Assembly (NCBI GenBank): GCA_021029095.1
Contig: JAJOHG010000022.1
Location: forward strand, 186,001 to 250,000
Length of the DNA stretch: 64,000 nt
Reading direction: 5' to 3'
From: Phellopilus nigrolimitatus
Taxonomy: Eukaryota > Basidiomycota > Agaricomycetes > Hymenochaetales > Hymenochaetaceae
The notes beneath the pieces are model-generated. The model was not told where the DNA came from and did not search any database. It saw only the letters and a list, made by a program, of their open reading frames with translations. Shown here piece by piece: positions 1 to 9,925 of this stretch. Within the stretch, counting starts at the first letter, position 1. Each line of letters opens with the position of its first letter. The translations under genes were made by a program, and so were the position numbers.

Positions 1-254
1 GGATCTCGACGCCATCGAACCCCGTGCCATGTACTCGAGGATCTCCACGTGCGAGCGCGGGCGCGGCACGACAGCCTTTTTGTCGGACAACGGGACGTCC
101 GACACGGAGACGTAGGGGTGCGGCCCGCCGGGGTTCGCGCGCGCGTCGACAGAGGTGAGGGTGTCAGGGAATGCGGCATGCCCGACCCACGCCGATCTGC
201 ACATTGACTCGCCGCGCAGAACTGGCGCGGAATCACTACGACACTTGGAGCATT
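1..254 (-). pseudogene. Unidentified host gene fragment cut by E1
   Basis: Read from base 254 down to base 1 there is one uninterrupted frame of about 84 codons with GC-rich third positions and protein-like composition. It has a C-x2-C pair near the upstream edge (CSKCRSD) and runs out of the window at HVEILEYMARG. The frame is open right up to the first base of the E1 LTR, so the retrotransposon (or a rearrangement involving it) appears to have broken this gene; its 5' part is not found on the other side of E1. I do not recognise the family. The gene call rests on the long open frame and codon bias only. Confidence 0.4.
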
Positions 255-532
255 TATTGGATATAGTATGATCTTGGACACTTTTATTCCTTTTATTATT
301 TTGCATACCGGGTGACTTGAACTCCTGACTTGTTGTTCTGCGTCACCTGACATGTTGATGTATTATGTAATGCTTCCTTTGAAGCGGCAGAGTCCATGGA
401 TGGTGCTCTCTATCTTTTGCACTCATCCATTGGACTCAGGCATGTTTAGTTTCTCTAATACATTATCTTTTGCACTCATCCATTGGACTCAGGTCACTGT
501 CTGTGTTTGTTGTGAGACCACTCCGCCTCACA
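255..532 (+). repeat. E1 5' LTR
   Basis: It begins TATTGGATATAG and ends CCGCCTCACA. The start was set from the target duplication of sister element E2; an inner TGG...CA boundary (258) would fit the usual TG..CA rule. A block of about 30 bp (reading atcttttgcactcatccatt and ending in ggactcagg) occurs twice, near 412-442 and 464-493, and is a tandem duplication built into the LTR of this family. Small open frames inside the LTR have no coding character. Confidence 0.92.
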
Positions 533-549
533 GGTTATGAGCCTTGCGC
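533..549 (+). other. E1 primer-binding site, initiator-tRNA anticodon-arm type
   Basis: GGTTATGAGCCTTGCGC starts directly after the LTR. Its reverse complement contains GGCTCATAACC, the anticodon stem-loop (CAU) of eukaryotic initiator tRNA-Met, not the tRNA 3' end. This matches the half-tRNA priming known for Drosophila copia. The same core is used by E2 and E3. Confidence 0.7.
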
Positions 550-1532
550 TGTAACTTCACAACAACGTTCAGTACACCGTCGACAACATCCTCCTTGATT
601 TTCGTTCAAATCGGAGTTGATCTGGTCCCTCTGGAAGAGTTTCTGTCAACTGCAAAGTTCTGGCTGTTCGGATTGGGCTGTAATCGCAGGGTTAGGTTCT
701 GTGGTGTGTCCGTCGCCTTTGTGTCGATTTTCGTGCCGCCATTCGCACTTGCTGGCACTCTACACCCCTCTGCTTCGACATCCATCCTTATCATCCTCTC
801 ATCTGCACTCTCTGCTTTTCGTCTCATCGCTCGAAATCGGCTGGACGGATCGTGCTGAAACTTCGCACGTCGTCTCGTTACTCTGGTCCCACTCGTCGTA
901 CCAACGTGTGGCCGATTCGACTTCGATTTGAGGGTGCTGCATCGATTTCGACTTTTGCAGTCTCTATCTGTCTGTTTGTCTGCTTCCTGCATCGGTTTTG
1001 CATAGCGGACTCAGTTCTTGCCCGATCGCTCTGCGATTTTACACACGTGCTCGTGTTCACGTCGTCTCGGTGTGTGTTGATTTGCGTCTCAATCGCTCCA
1101 CCCATTCCCCCTCTGTGTTGCGTTTTGCGCGGTTTGCCAGCTCTGGTACCTGACAGTTCAGACCCATTTCATTCCATTTGGTTGTTGTTGGATCAGATAG
1201 TCTATTGGTTGTGAAGCTCGACTGCAGGGCCTTAGTTTGCCCTTTGTGACGCTCTTTTGAGTGTTTACTTAAGCCTAGAGCCTCTCTCAACCAGCGGTGC
1301 CTGCGGAGTCTTAACAGACTGACAGACCAGCACTGTCTTGCAACGATTCTGTGTATACATTGATCATTTTGGGTGTTTGGAATCTGTTTGGCTGGTATTG
1401 ACCTGATATCTGCAAATCGCGTAATTCGGCTTGTACACGTTTTCGGCCATCACGCCCCAACCGCTTGTCCGTTTAATCCCCAACTTCGCACTCTCACTCG
1501 CACCACCATCGTCTACCATCGCTCGCATCGTC
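550..1532 (+). other. E1 untranslated leader
   Basis: About 980 bases lie between the primer-binding site and the most likely gag start. Several overlapping frames exist on both strands, but none is conserved as protein with the E2 leader (17746-18728) while the DNA is. The stretch therefore looks like a long RNA leader that may hold packaging signals rather than a gene. It is unusually long for a copia element. Confidence 0.6.
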
Positions 1533-2645
1533 ATGTCCGCATCTACCACCTCCGACTCGCAATCGACATTTTTCTTCGCTAAGCTCAACGATAGCAACTA
1601 TGCGACATGGAAACTCGAAATGCGAGCTGCTCTCCAAGCCAAGACTCTCTGGCGCATCGCTTCTGGCATTGCGACGAAACCATCAAAGGCAGAGGAGCAG
1701 GAGGCATGGGAGGAGAAATCGGAGCAAGCAGCCGGTTTTATCTACGGAAAACTCGAGCATGGCATGCAGATCCTGGTTCAGGACGATTTGGGTAACCCAG
1801 TGGAGATGCTGAAGAAGCTGAAGGAGCTCAACCAGCAGGACAATGCGGCGTCGCGTTTTATTGCCTATGACGAGTTCTTCAGCATTGCCAAAGCTGAAGA
1901 CGAGTCGCTCACTGCACTCACTGCTCGCGTTGAGGAGTCGTTGCACAAGCTCAGGAATGCACGCAGCTCTAAGCTCACCCTTGAGAAGTTCGAGGATGAG
2001 CTTGCGTCCATGTGTCTTATCCGTGCCCTCCCAGACGAGTACAAAGCTTTTCGATCTGCCCTCCTTCTCATGCCTACCTTCACCCTCGAGACGGTCAAGA
2101 AAGCGTTCTTGCAGGAGCAGAAAGCCAGTGGCCCTCGTGCTGCAGACTCTGCACTCGCTCTCAAGACCTCTACTCCACCCTCCAAATCGACTTCATCGTC
2201 CTCCTCCTCGTCTCAGCCTCTTGTCTGCGATTTTTGCGGCATGAAGAACCACCTTGAAGCAACTTGCTACAAGCGTCGTGATGCGATGAAGGAGTTGAAG
2301 GACAAGAAGAAGAGGGGAGGCAAGGCAAAGGCAAATGCGGCGCAGGAGGATACAGAGTCGACTCAGTCTGCTGAGTTTGCTGGCAATGCAAGTACCCATG
2401 ACTTCACAAATCCCAACTCGCCCCTCCTCTCTGATGCAGGATCTGACTGGATTGTTGATACAGGCGCCACTTGCCACATGACACCTCATCGTCATTGGTT
2501 CAACCAATATACCCCTAATCGCACACCCATCCGCCTCGCCAACAACGACGTTATTTACTCAGTTGGAATGGGGACTGTCCGCTTTCAACCAGTGGTCAAT
2601 GGAAAGAAGGGTCGTCTGCTAGAGTTTGAGCGTGTTCTTCATGTA
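1533..2645 (+). pseudogene. E1 gag-protease half of split polyprotein
   Basis: The probable start is the ATG at 1533 (MSASTTSD); an upstream in-frame ATG at 1431 adds 34 residues of low-complexity leader. Visible in order are a copia-type Gag (LNDSNYATWKLEMRAAL, UBN2-like), a serine tract, a CCHC zinc knuckle CDFCGMKNHLEATC, and the aspartic protease motif DWIVDTGATCHMT. The frame is cut at base 2645 by the helentron-like insertion; after that it reads about 20 unrelated codons to a stop at 2706-2708. Identity to E2 over this part is near complete, so the insertion is the only obvious lesion here. Confidence 0.9.
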
Positions 2646-2691
2646 CTTGTGGGAGAGGGCCATTGCTTTGCATGGCAGTATACGATTCCTG
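2646..2691 (-). other. Helentron 3' end: hairpin and sub-terminal inverted repeat
   Basis: On the minus strand this reads CAGGAATCGTA, then a stem-loop GCCATGCAAAGCAATGGC (2659-2676), then 13 bases ending ACAAG. The W copy at 24669-24711 has the same layout with GCCATGCGAAGCAGTGGC and 11 bases ending CCAAG; the substitutions leave the hairpin foldable. Confidence 0.7.
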
Positions 2692-3083
2692 TTTTCCTGA
2701 TTTGTTAAGGTTGATCTGATGCAAACGTATTTGCAGTAGTGCATATGTATATATTATTATTGCTCCTACTGTGGGCATTTTCCTAGTCACCAAGGAAAAA
2801 GGTAATAGGAAACCAAAGCACACCTTGGTTATTATAAGTGTCATAGGAACTGCAACATTTGAGTTGAAGAGACGAGCAAAAAGTTCAAAAGCAAAAAGTC
2901 CGTACACTGCAGACTTTGTAGGAAATTCAGTTGTGTCCATATTTCAATACAGCAGACACTAACTGCACAATCAATAATAAACCTTGTATACTCCTAAACA
3001 CCTCCCAACATCCAATCGTGGTAAGTAGAGAAGCGCAAGCGACTGTCCAGGGTTTTGCACACGGAAGTTGTGGATAGATCAAT
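2692..3083. other. AT-rich helentron segment without a gene
   Basis: About 390 AT-rich bases between the 3' terminus and the captured mucin piece. There is a weak local inverted repeat (CACCAAGG ... CCTTGGTT, around 2790-2850). I see no coding region. Confidence 0.5.
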
Positions 3084-5692
3084 TCAGACATTGTCTCGCA
3101 AGACTGGAGCAGAAATCGTTCCGGGGACAATCGCCCGCTGCTCACGCATGCCGCCGCCAATACCTGCCGCCGGATTAATGCGGTGATCATATACTTCGTC
3201 ATGCATCGGTGCCTGCACGTAACCGCGAAGTAAATCCTCTGCATAGTAGAATGAGCGGCGACGCTGGCCACCAATCGAATCCTGATAGAAGTGCTGCCCA
3301 GGCACTGGCGTGCCGCCAGGATTCATGTCTGTCAAGTGTTGATGCGCAACCTCCTGGCGTCGCTTAAAGTTACGGTATATCAAGAAGACGAGGATGCACA
3401 ATGCAATACCACCGAGTGCCGAGCAGACACCAATAATAGCATCAAGTCTGGTATGGTCTGAGCCTGACGAAGACGAGCTCGAGCTGTTCGAGGAACCATT
3501 CAATCCATCCGATGTAATGGGATCTCCCACGGAGGTCACACTAAAGGACGCGTCAATGCATTGGGCGAGCTGATTGGATATACCTGAAGTGCCTGTGTAA
3601 AGGTCTGACTGCCTGGCCTTGACAGCCTGCTCCAGTTCAGTGACCTTATCCGAGAGAATGTACGACATGAAGAGCGTCCAGAGTTGACTTGCATCCGCGG
3701 CAGACGTATAAGTGGAAGGCTCTCACACCTGCAGATCAAAAACTTTCACTTGGTCGGCTGTGAAAAAATACTCAGAAATTTAGCTGTATGTCTAGGATGT
3801 GTAGATGATCAGCAAATCCATGATCCTTACGAAGAACACCAAGAGCGGCTTGCAAGCACGCCGGGAAATACGCAAAAATCTGCGCCGCACTATCAGTATT
3901 AGTCGCAACGAACTCCCAACCCAGCGTCCCGTCAAACATAATCGCCACAGCCGTGAACCCGTCGAGATTATCAGCCTCAGCCGTAGTTATACCTCCCTCC
4001 TCAGGGAAGGTCCGCGCCGGGAGACCTAACGGGAGCGGCACCGCGGTCACCGTTGCGCCGCTTGTCTCGCTTTCAAGTGTCACGTTCGTCGTTGCTTGAT
4101 CCGGGTCAGTCAATGTCGATTGTGAAGTCATCGTCGGCGGCGGCACGCTCGTGAATAGCAAACTGCTTTGGGTGAGGAAAGAAAACTGGGAGTAATGGCG
4201 TTGTCGAAAACGAGGAAGTACTCGAATCCTTGCTAGGGAGTGCAGTCACGGTCGAAAGCCCTGTGGATGAGCTTGTTGCAGTACTGGTACTGTTGCCCGT
4301 TGGAAAAGTAATCGATGTTTCGCTCGTGGTTGTTGCCCAGCGCTCTTAGTCGTGATGTTCGGCTCCGCGGAAGTGCTGTTTGGACTTCCGCTGGGCCCAG
4401 CGGAGGTCGTAGCATTTGGACTGCCACTAGTGGATGTTGAAGTCAACACCCCACTGGTTATCGAGCACAGGAGACCGGTGCATGACGATGTGCTACTGCC
4501 ATTATTAGAAGTACTGCTAGTAGTGTCAGGCGGCGCCGAAGTGATCGTCGATGTTGATCCCCCACTAGTGATTGAGCATAGGAGACCGGTGCAAGACGTT
4601 GTAATGTTACCATTATTAGAAGTACTGCTAGTCATGTCAGGTGGCGCAGAGGTAGTCGTTGGCGACAACCCACTGGTGATGGTGCGCAGAAGTCCTGAGC
4701 ACGTCGACGAGGAGCCATCGCTCGTCGTTGTTGATGCGGCACTTCCGCTGGACGATGACGTCGAAGTCTCCGTGGGTAAAATACTGCACAGAAGACCAGA
4801 GCACGCCGATGAAGGCGAACTCGATGAAGACGAACTCGATGAAGGCGAACTACTTCCGGAAGCACCACTAGACGAGACTGTCGTCGTGGTTTGTGATCGC
4901 AATACACCGCATAAAAAACCTGAGCATGTCGATGAGCTCTCTGAGCTCGTGGAAGACGAAACCTCGCCGCCAGATGACACAGCCGTGCTCGATACTTCAG
5001 TGGAAGACGAAGTCTGCGATGGTAAAATTCCGCACAGAAGACCGGTGCATGATGTTGACGTCGAAGTATCACTACTAGGCGTGGATGAAGACGCGCTTCT
5101 TCTAGTAGACGGCGAGGTCTCCGATGTGGAGGTTGAGCTATCTGTCGGAAGACTGATACAAAGCAAGCCAGTGCACGGCGATGTCGAGCTCGGTGTGCTC
5201 GATGGGATACACGCAGTGATCCCGAGCAGATTCAGACACGATGCCGCCACATGCCTGGCTGGACGACGCCGAACTCGAAGTCAAGCTAGAGCTAGAGCTA
5301 GAGCGCGAACTTATATCTGAGGCATGTGCCGTGCTACTCGATCCGGAATTCGCTGACGAGGTCGATCCTGACCTGATTGAGCTCGACAATGACGGCGAGA
5401 TGGACGTCGAAGTAGGTGATGAAGTGGTAGACGCAGAGGGCACGCAGAGTGCGTTAATACCAACACCAACTAGGTCAAGCCCAACCCCACAAGAGGTTGT
5501 GACAGCATCAGAAGTCGATGCTACCGCGGACGAAGGAACAGACGTGATCGTCGAGCTAGAATTTGTTGTCGAAGCTCGTCTACTAGACGTCACCGAGAAA
5601 CTGGAAAACGATGAGGTAGTCGACGGCGAGGCACAGCTGCTGCTGCTCGAGGGACTGCTCGAGGGACTACTCGCGGAACTGCTTGACTTCGA
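3084..5692 (-). pseudogene. Captured MSB2-like signalling mucin, N-terminus replaced
   Basis: The frame runs from about 5692 down to a stop at 3084-3086. It encodes a long Ser/Thr-rich region with at least seven spaced C-S/T-G-L-L-C type cassettes (4246-5200), then a domain reading AIMFDGTLGWEFVATN and SAAQIFAYFPACL, then ASQLWTLFMSYILSDKV, a spacer, one membrane helix (IIGVCSALGGIALCILVFLI) and a cytoplasmic tail of about 75 residues. The folded domain resembles the Hkr1-Msb2 homology region of osmosensing and filamentation mucins. Introns are retained. One base is missing near 5235, shifting the frame in the Ser/Thr region, and no signal peptide is present: upstream the sequence turns into P5A ATPase. 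Inference: a captured, decayed 3' gene portion. Confidence 0.58.
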
Positions 5693-6034
5693 AGATAATG
5701 TCGTCGGTAGCTTGGAGGTGAACGGGCGGCACAGGAGGCGTCGCCGAGCTTGATCTTCGGGACGTCATATTCTGCATCCATATCTGCCAGACTATTTGTA
5801 ATGGAGTTTAGATTCGAACATGCATAACATCATTCAGTATATTCCTTACACAACCAGAGAAGCAAAGAATTACATACCTTTTCCATAGCGCGCAGAGAGC
5901 TTGAGCTGCGTTTCATACACCTTGAGGCGCTGGTACTCTGCGATCTTCTTGAGGTCGTCCTGCGTGCCATCGAGCAGCGGGACACCGACATGTGCGTGTT
6001 TGAGCGCGCCGACGTCGCTCGTGCCATCGCTGCG
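5692..6034 (-). pseudogene. Captured P5A-type ATPase fragment (C-terminal half)
   Basis: Minus-strand residues DGTSDVGALKHAHVGVPLL and GTQDDLKKIAEYQRLKVYE match the catalytic-core/hinge signature of Spf1-type P5A ATPases (ER membrane, transmembrane-helix dislocase). An intron with donor gtatgtaat follows, and then EYDVPKIKLGDASCAA, a conserved P5A segment just before the C-terminal helices. The usual hinge asparagine in GDGTND is serine here. A single-base shift lies near 5715, after which the frame fuses to the Ser-rich mucin at about 5692. It is far too short to be functional (family about 1,200 residues). Confidence 0.72.
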
Positions 6035-6534
6035 GAAACGCGCCGCGCCGGCCGCTGCACACCAGAAGCAGCAGATCATCGACGCGAAGGCCACACAGGA
6101 CCCGCACAGCCTCCGACGCCGCCCGGCTTGCTCGCCGCGCACGCGCAGGCTGCCGCTGCCACGGCGCAGGAGGCCATCGAGGCCGAGGGCGACGCGTCCG
6201 CTTCCTAGGTGCGAACTTCCTCGGTCCACCCCTCGGCGGCGGCGGCGGCGGCGGCGCCCAGCCGCGTGAGCGCGCGCTCACGCACAAGAGCTCGAGCCGG
6301 ACCGTCGGCGGCGGCTCGGTGAGATGGCTTCAGATGTCGGAGGTAGTGAGTCCGAGGGCGGCGCGTCCCGAGGTGAGTTGGAGTTCTGCAAGCGGCGGTC
6401 TGGCAGAGGACAGGTACGGGAGCGGGGCAGACACCGGCGGGTTTTCGGAGAGTAGGACATAAGTGTACGAGAATATATATGTTAACGGGTCTACAGGCTG
6501 TCAAAGAAACGTCAACAAAAGAAATCCTAAAATC
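6035..6534. other. GC-rich helentron segment, no gene recognised
   Basis: Both strands have open frames because of the high GC content, including a (GGC)n run near 6237-6256. No frame has convincing protein character. One short minus-strand stretch could be linker sequence of the ATPase gene. I assign nothing. Confidence 0.3.
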
Positions 6535-6860
6535 AAAAGAACACGACGCACGTCTTTTTTGCGAAGGTGAACGATCTCACCCTTGCCTCTATGCTCCGCA
6601 GGGACGATGTGGACGGCGTCAGCGGCACGCAGATCGGAAGCGGGACGGCATGTGATGAATGCGAGAGCAGCTGTGCTCCAGCGGGTCGCGAGAAAGCTGA
6701 GAGCGTGGCCTGCACTGAGGGAGATGCAGGTAAGGACATCCATTCCTCTGAGCGGAGCCAGTCGTTGTAGCGAACGAGGTAGACATAGGCGAACGGCGCG
6801 TAGAGGGCGAGGTACGGGGCAAAATAGGAGTAAGTAGCGTGTGAGGCCCGATGAAGCGTG
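6535..6860 (-). pseudogene. Captured P5A-type ATPase fragment (N-terminal)
   Basis: The minus strand reads YFAPYLALYAPFAYVYLVRY, NDWLRSEEW, then (next frame) LTCISLSAGHALSFLATRWS, AFITCRPASDLRAAD and HIVPAEHRGKGEIVHL. This is the conserved N-terminal membrane region of fungal Spf1/P5A ATPases, which precedes the actuator domain. A frame change occurs near 6735. It lies upstream, on the same strand, of the C-terminal fragment at 5692-6034 with the middle of the protein missing, so both could come from one captured locus that lost its centre. Confidence 0.7.
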
Positions 6861-6864
6861 TTTT

Positions 6865-7035
6865 TCCCACAGCTGTGTGCACTGTTATCTCCTCCTCCGG
6901 TGACCACCTCGACATTGACGATCCACCCACGGCGATCGCGCTGACCGCGGACGAGACGCCCGAGCAGCGCGCGGAGCGGGAGAGGTGCGAGCGCGGCACG
7001 TGAACGACGAGATCGACGAGCGGAGCGCCTCGCGC
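6865..7035 (+). pseudogene. Possible G-protein alpha subunit N-terminal fragment
   Basis: The plus strand reads HLDIDDPPTAIALTADETP, EQRAERERCER, a one-base break, then NDEIDER. This resembles the N-terminus of a class of basidiomycete G-alpha subunits (DP-x-T..., PPDETPEQRAER..., DEIDE). The following P-loop region is absent; the sequence turns into Ser/Pro-rich frames to about 7490 that I cannot place. The match is short, so the assignment is tentative. Confidence 0.35.
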
Positions 7036-7680
7036 AAGCGCAAGCCGGTCGAGCGCACGTCGTGGCATGCCGTCGCCCCCCGGTCCCCGTACAAACCTCT
7101 CGACTCTCTTTTCCGCAATCTCAACAACACCCAGCCGTCCACTGTATCCGACACCTCCCACTGTCGCCAACATGAACAACCCATTCCGCACCCAGGTCCC
7201 CCGCCGAACACCAACAACTCTGCTCCCGCGACACCCGTCTCCTCAATCACCGCCGCTTCCCACTCCTCGGCTGGGTCCGCCCAGAACCAGCCGCCCGCAG
7301 ACCGCCTGAGCGCGATGCTGTCGCTGCTCGACCGTAGCTCCCTCGCGCGCGTCATCAAGCACCACGTCTGCCGTAAACCAACCAATCATTCCCCACCCGA
7401 GTCTGCCCAGCATCGGGCAGCGTGCGCGGCTTATGCAGTCCAGAAACGAGGCCCAGGGGAAGGTTTTGCTCGAACAATTGATGTCTAGGTAAGTTTTTTA
7501 TTTTTCGACTCATTTTTGTATATGGCTTCCGTGCGCTTCGATCCTCTATTTTGCGGTCCCCCCTTTGAGCCGAAGATCTCTTTTTTATTGATTACTTTAA
7601 AATTTGAGACCATCGACTAGCGAACACTTGTACTCATGAATTCATACAGTAATCTCGGAAACTCTCGCTCCGCCCGAACA
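7036..7680 (+). other. Unplaced Ser/Pro-rich frame and spacer
   Basis: An open frame to a stop near 7488 is rich in S, P, T and N and has no domain that I recognise. The stretch 7490-7680 is AT-richer with no coding signal; a possible intron donor (gtaagt) follows the stop codon region at 7490. Confidence 0.25.
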
Positions 7681-7785
7681 GCAGGCAACACAACGTCGCT
7701 CGAGCAGCACCACAAGTAGTACGACTTCGTCCTCGTCGTGTTCGCCCTGGAGCACCTCGCGTATGGCCCGCGCGCGCGATATCGA
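7680..7785 (+). pseudogene. Second copy of HAD-hydrolase fragment
   Basis: The frame YDFVLVVFALEHLAYGP parallels YDSVFIAFAPEHLAYGP at 9548-9600 of the longer HAD-hydrolase piece. The DNA around both (tacgactyc, ttcgctccggagcacctcgc-like) is also similar, so this is a diverged duplicate of the same captured exon. Downstream (7790-8500) are frames without recognisable homology. Confidence 0.5.
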
Positions 7786-7789
7786 TGCT

Positions 7790-8619
7790 TACGCGCGCGT
7801 AAGCGAGCTTGACCAGGTCAATGGCTCTATATCAAAGTGCCTACAGCTTCTGAGGAACGCGCAGCAGACGGGACAGTCTGTCACAACGTCGGCTCCCCTC
7901 CCTCAGGACGTACACTCGATGGCATACGCGAGCGCAGCAGGCCCGCCTGTGACAATTACTGGTGGACCGCCGTTACTCACGGTCCGAATCCCGCGCCCGA
8001 TCTTCACGCGCACCGAGTCAAGGGAGCATATCAACGAGAATGGATTGTCACTTCCCTCTGCGCATGCCCAGAACGCTCCGCCACCCTTCCGCGGTGGGCC
8101 ACCGCCATCTCTTACACCCGTCGGGGAGCCAACCACACAACGCTCGCGATGGACATCGACCGTGCGCCTGTGCGCGAAGTGTTTCCGCCGCACGAGCACT
8201 GCCGCTCACGTGGACCAGGGGGTACACCGCAGAGCCTCCTGCTGCATCATCCGCAAACGGGGCCGCAAGGAGGTCAAGAGCATCAGCGCGACCCACACTA
8301 GTCTTCCACGGGCGCCTCCTCCATCACCGCCTTCCTACCGACCACCTCCAGCGCCTCCCCTTCCCGCCTTCCTCGTCCCATCCGAGCCCCATCGCCATCG
8401 CCTCCCCGCCCGCGCAGTACACCCGCTCGTCCAACATCGGCTCCTCGTCCCCCGGCGACCCGCACCTTAAGGACAACTTCGACTACCGCCAGACAGCGCG
8501 CTAGTGCGCGTACACCTCTCCGTCGTGCTCGTCCCCGTCGTCCCCGCAGTACGCGCTCGCGCGGCAGCTCCGCCGCGCACGAGGACATCCTCGCGCTCGG
8601 ATACTGCGTCGGCGCGCGC
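7790..8619 (+). other. Unplaced GC-rich frames in helentron
   Basis: A frame beginning near 7793 (RVSELDQVNGSISKCLQLL) could be a short coiled coil. Later frames are Arg/Pro/Ser-rich and interchangeable between strands. No domain is recognised, and I see no reason to call a gene. Confidence 0.25.
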
Positions 8620-9160
8620 CGGCGCCTCCATGGCGAGCTCCTGCGGCGCGTCGACCTCGCGCATTACCTCATCATCACCACTTGTGCAACCCACGTTACC
8701 TATCACGACGGAGGCTCGATCTATCAAACCAATATCGTTACCTGTACCGGCTTCTACAGTAACATCGCCATCAGCCTCTCCATCACGTTCTCCTACGTCT
8801 TTATTTGCCTCATCGCCGCTCATAGCCGAGATATTGCGGCAGATTACTGCATCTCAAACCGCTCTCTCTGATTTCCGCACACAACTATCAGATTTTCACT
8901 CAACGTCTGCATCTCGAGAACAGTGCTAAATGACGAGGTGGAGAAGCAGCGTTCGCGGAAGCGTGCCGACAATACTTCCAAAACCGAGCTCAAGGCGCAG
9001 ACCAAGGCTCTCGAGGATCAGAAGCGTTCGGCAGAGGGTGTGCGCCACCACGCGGAGAAGCGACTTAAGGCGGCTTGTATAGAGAGAGATGGCGTGATCT
9101 CGCACACGGAGTGTCTCGAGCGCGAGAGGCGCGAGCTACACGTGCAAGTAGAGACACAAG
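8620..9160 (+). pseudogene. Captured coiled-coil protein fragment
   Basis: A Ser/Thr-rich segment leads into LIAEILRQITASQTALSDF, then after a frame change near 8925 into a highly charged alpha-helical run, LNDEVEKQRSRKRADNTSK to CLERERRELHVQVE, of about 80 residues with heptad-like spacing. The two frames read as one protein if the shift is removed. The family is not recognised. It directly precedes the HAD-hydrolase piece. Confidence 0.4.
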
Positions 9161-9169
9161 GGTGCAGCA

Positions 9170-9665
9170 ATCCGTACGCTCCTCATAGATCTCTCCGGCG
9201 CGCTGCACATCGGGTCCACCCCGACGACCGCCGCAGCTGCCGCTCTCGCGCGCGTGCGGCAGGCGGGGCTCGCCATGCGCTTCTGCAACAACACCAACCG
9301 GGAGAGAGAGCGCGCGCGCTCTGCGTGAGCAGCTTAGCAGCATGGGCTTCGACGTGCGCGACGGCGAGCTCTGGACGAGCCTCAGCACGATCAGGGAGGT
9401 CGTCTATGAGATGAAGCTGCAGAGGTTCGTTTCGTGTATGGATAGTAGATAATTCTACAGGTATTAAAGTACTTTCTTTAGGCCCTACGCCCTCCTATCC
9501 GACGGAGAAAATCCCGGAGTTCCGCAGCGCCGCGGCGGATACCACGGGTCATACGACTCCGTCTTCATCGCGTTCGCTCCGGAGCACCTCGCGTATGGCC
9601 CACACGTGCGGCTTGCGCGCGAGCATCGACGGCCTGGGGTACCTCAAGTTCGACACACGCGCGAG
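9170..9665 (+). pseudogene. Captured HDHD2-like HAD-hydrolase fragment
   Basis: The plus strand reads IRTLLIDLSGALHIGSTPTT (HAD motif I, with D-x-S-G in place of D-x-D-G as in the HDHD2 group), AALARVRQAGLAMRFCNNTN (motif II N-T-N), LREQLSSMGFDV, and ELWTSLSTIREVV. An intron with gttcgt...tttag (9424-9480) follows, then PYALLSDG and YDSVFIAFAPEHLAYG. The 3' half of the gene is missing. A small indel near 9300-9310 and another near 9505 break the frame. Retention of the intron shows capture from genomic DNA, not from mRNA. Confidence 0.72.
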
Positions 9666-9849
9666 CGCGGAGTAAACTAAATCCCGCTTGCACCCGACAA
9701 CTCGGAAGCCGACGGCACGACTGGAAATGGATGACGTAGTGTGTACAGCGCGCTGTACACACTACGTCATTCAGTCGTGCATCACGTGGATTTGACTAAG
9801 CTCTGCGCTGCCCAGCGTGCCCCTCCCTCGACCGAAGCCTTGCACGGCG

Positions 9850-9925
9850 GACGCACGTCTACACTGTCCCCTTCCTCACCCTCTGCCCGCTGCTCGCCTA
9901 TGCCTACCTCGTTTGCCCCCCTCTG
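9850..9925 (+). pseudogene. Third P5A ATPase N-terminal scrap
   Basis: The frame YTVPFLTLCPLLAYAYLV is the same first membrane region of P5A ATPases that appears at 6740-6860 on the other strand (YFAPYLALYAPFAYVYLV). It is about 25 codons long and differs in sequence, so it is an independent or much-diverged copy. It then joins a Glu/Arg-rich frame with no known domain. Confidence 0.45.

Noticed and set aside
352..540. 62-codon frame inside the E1/E2 LTRs
   Set aside because: It lies wholly in the LTR, repeats a duplicated block, and has no coding bias.
606..1290. Overlapping frames of 75-128 codons in the E1 and E2 leaders
   Set aside because: Frames differ between the two copies by substitutions without regard to codon position and overlap each other on both strands; better explained as leader RNA.
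4352..5320. Long plus-strand open frame of 322 codons
   Set aside because: It is the complement of the Ser/Thr-rich mucin frame; its Glu/Asp/Val-rich composition is what antisense Ser codons give.
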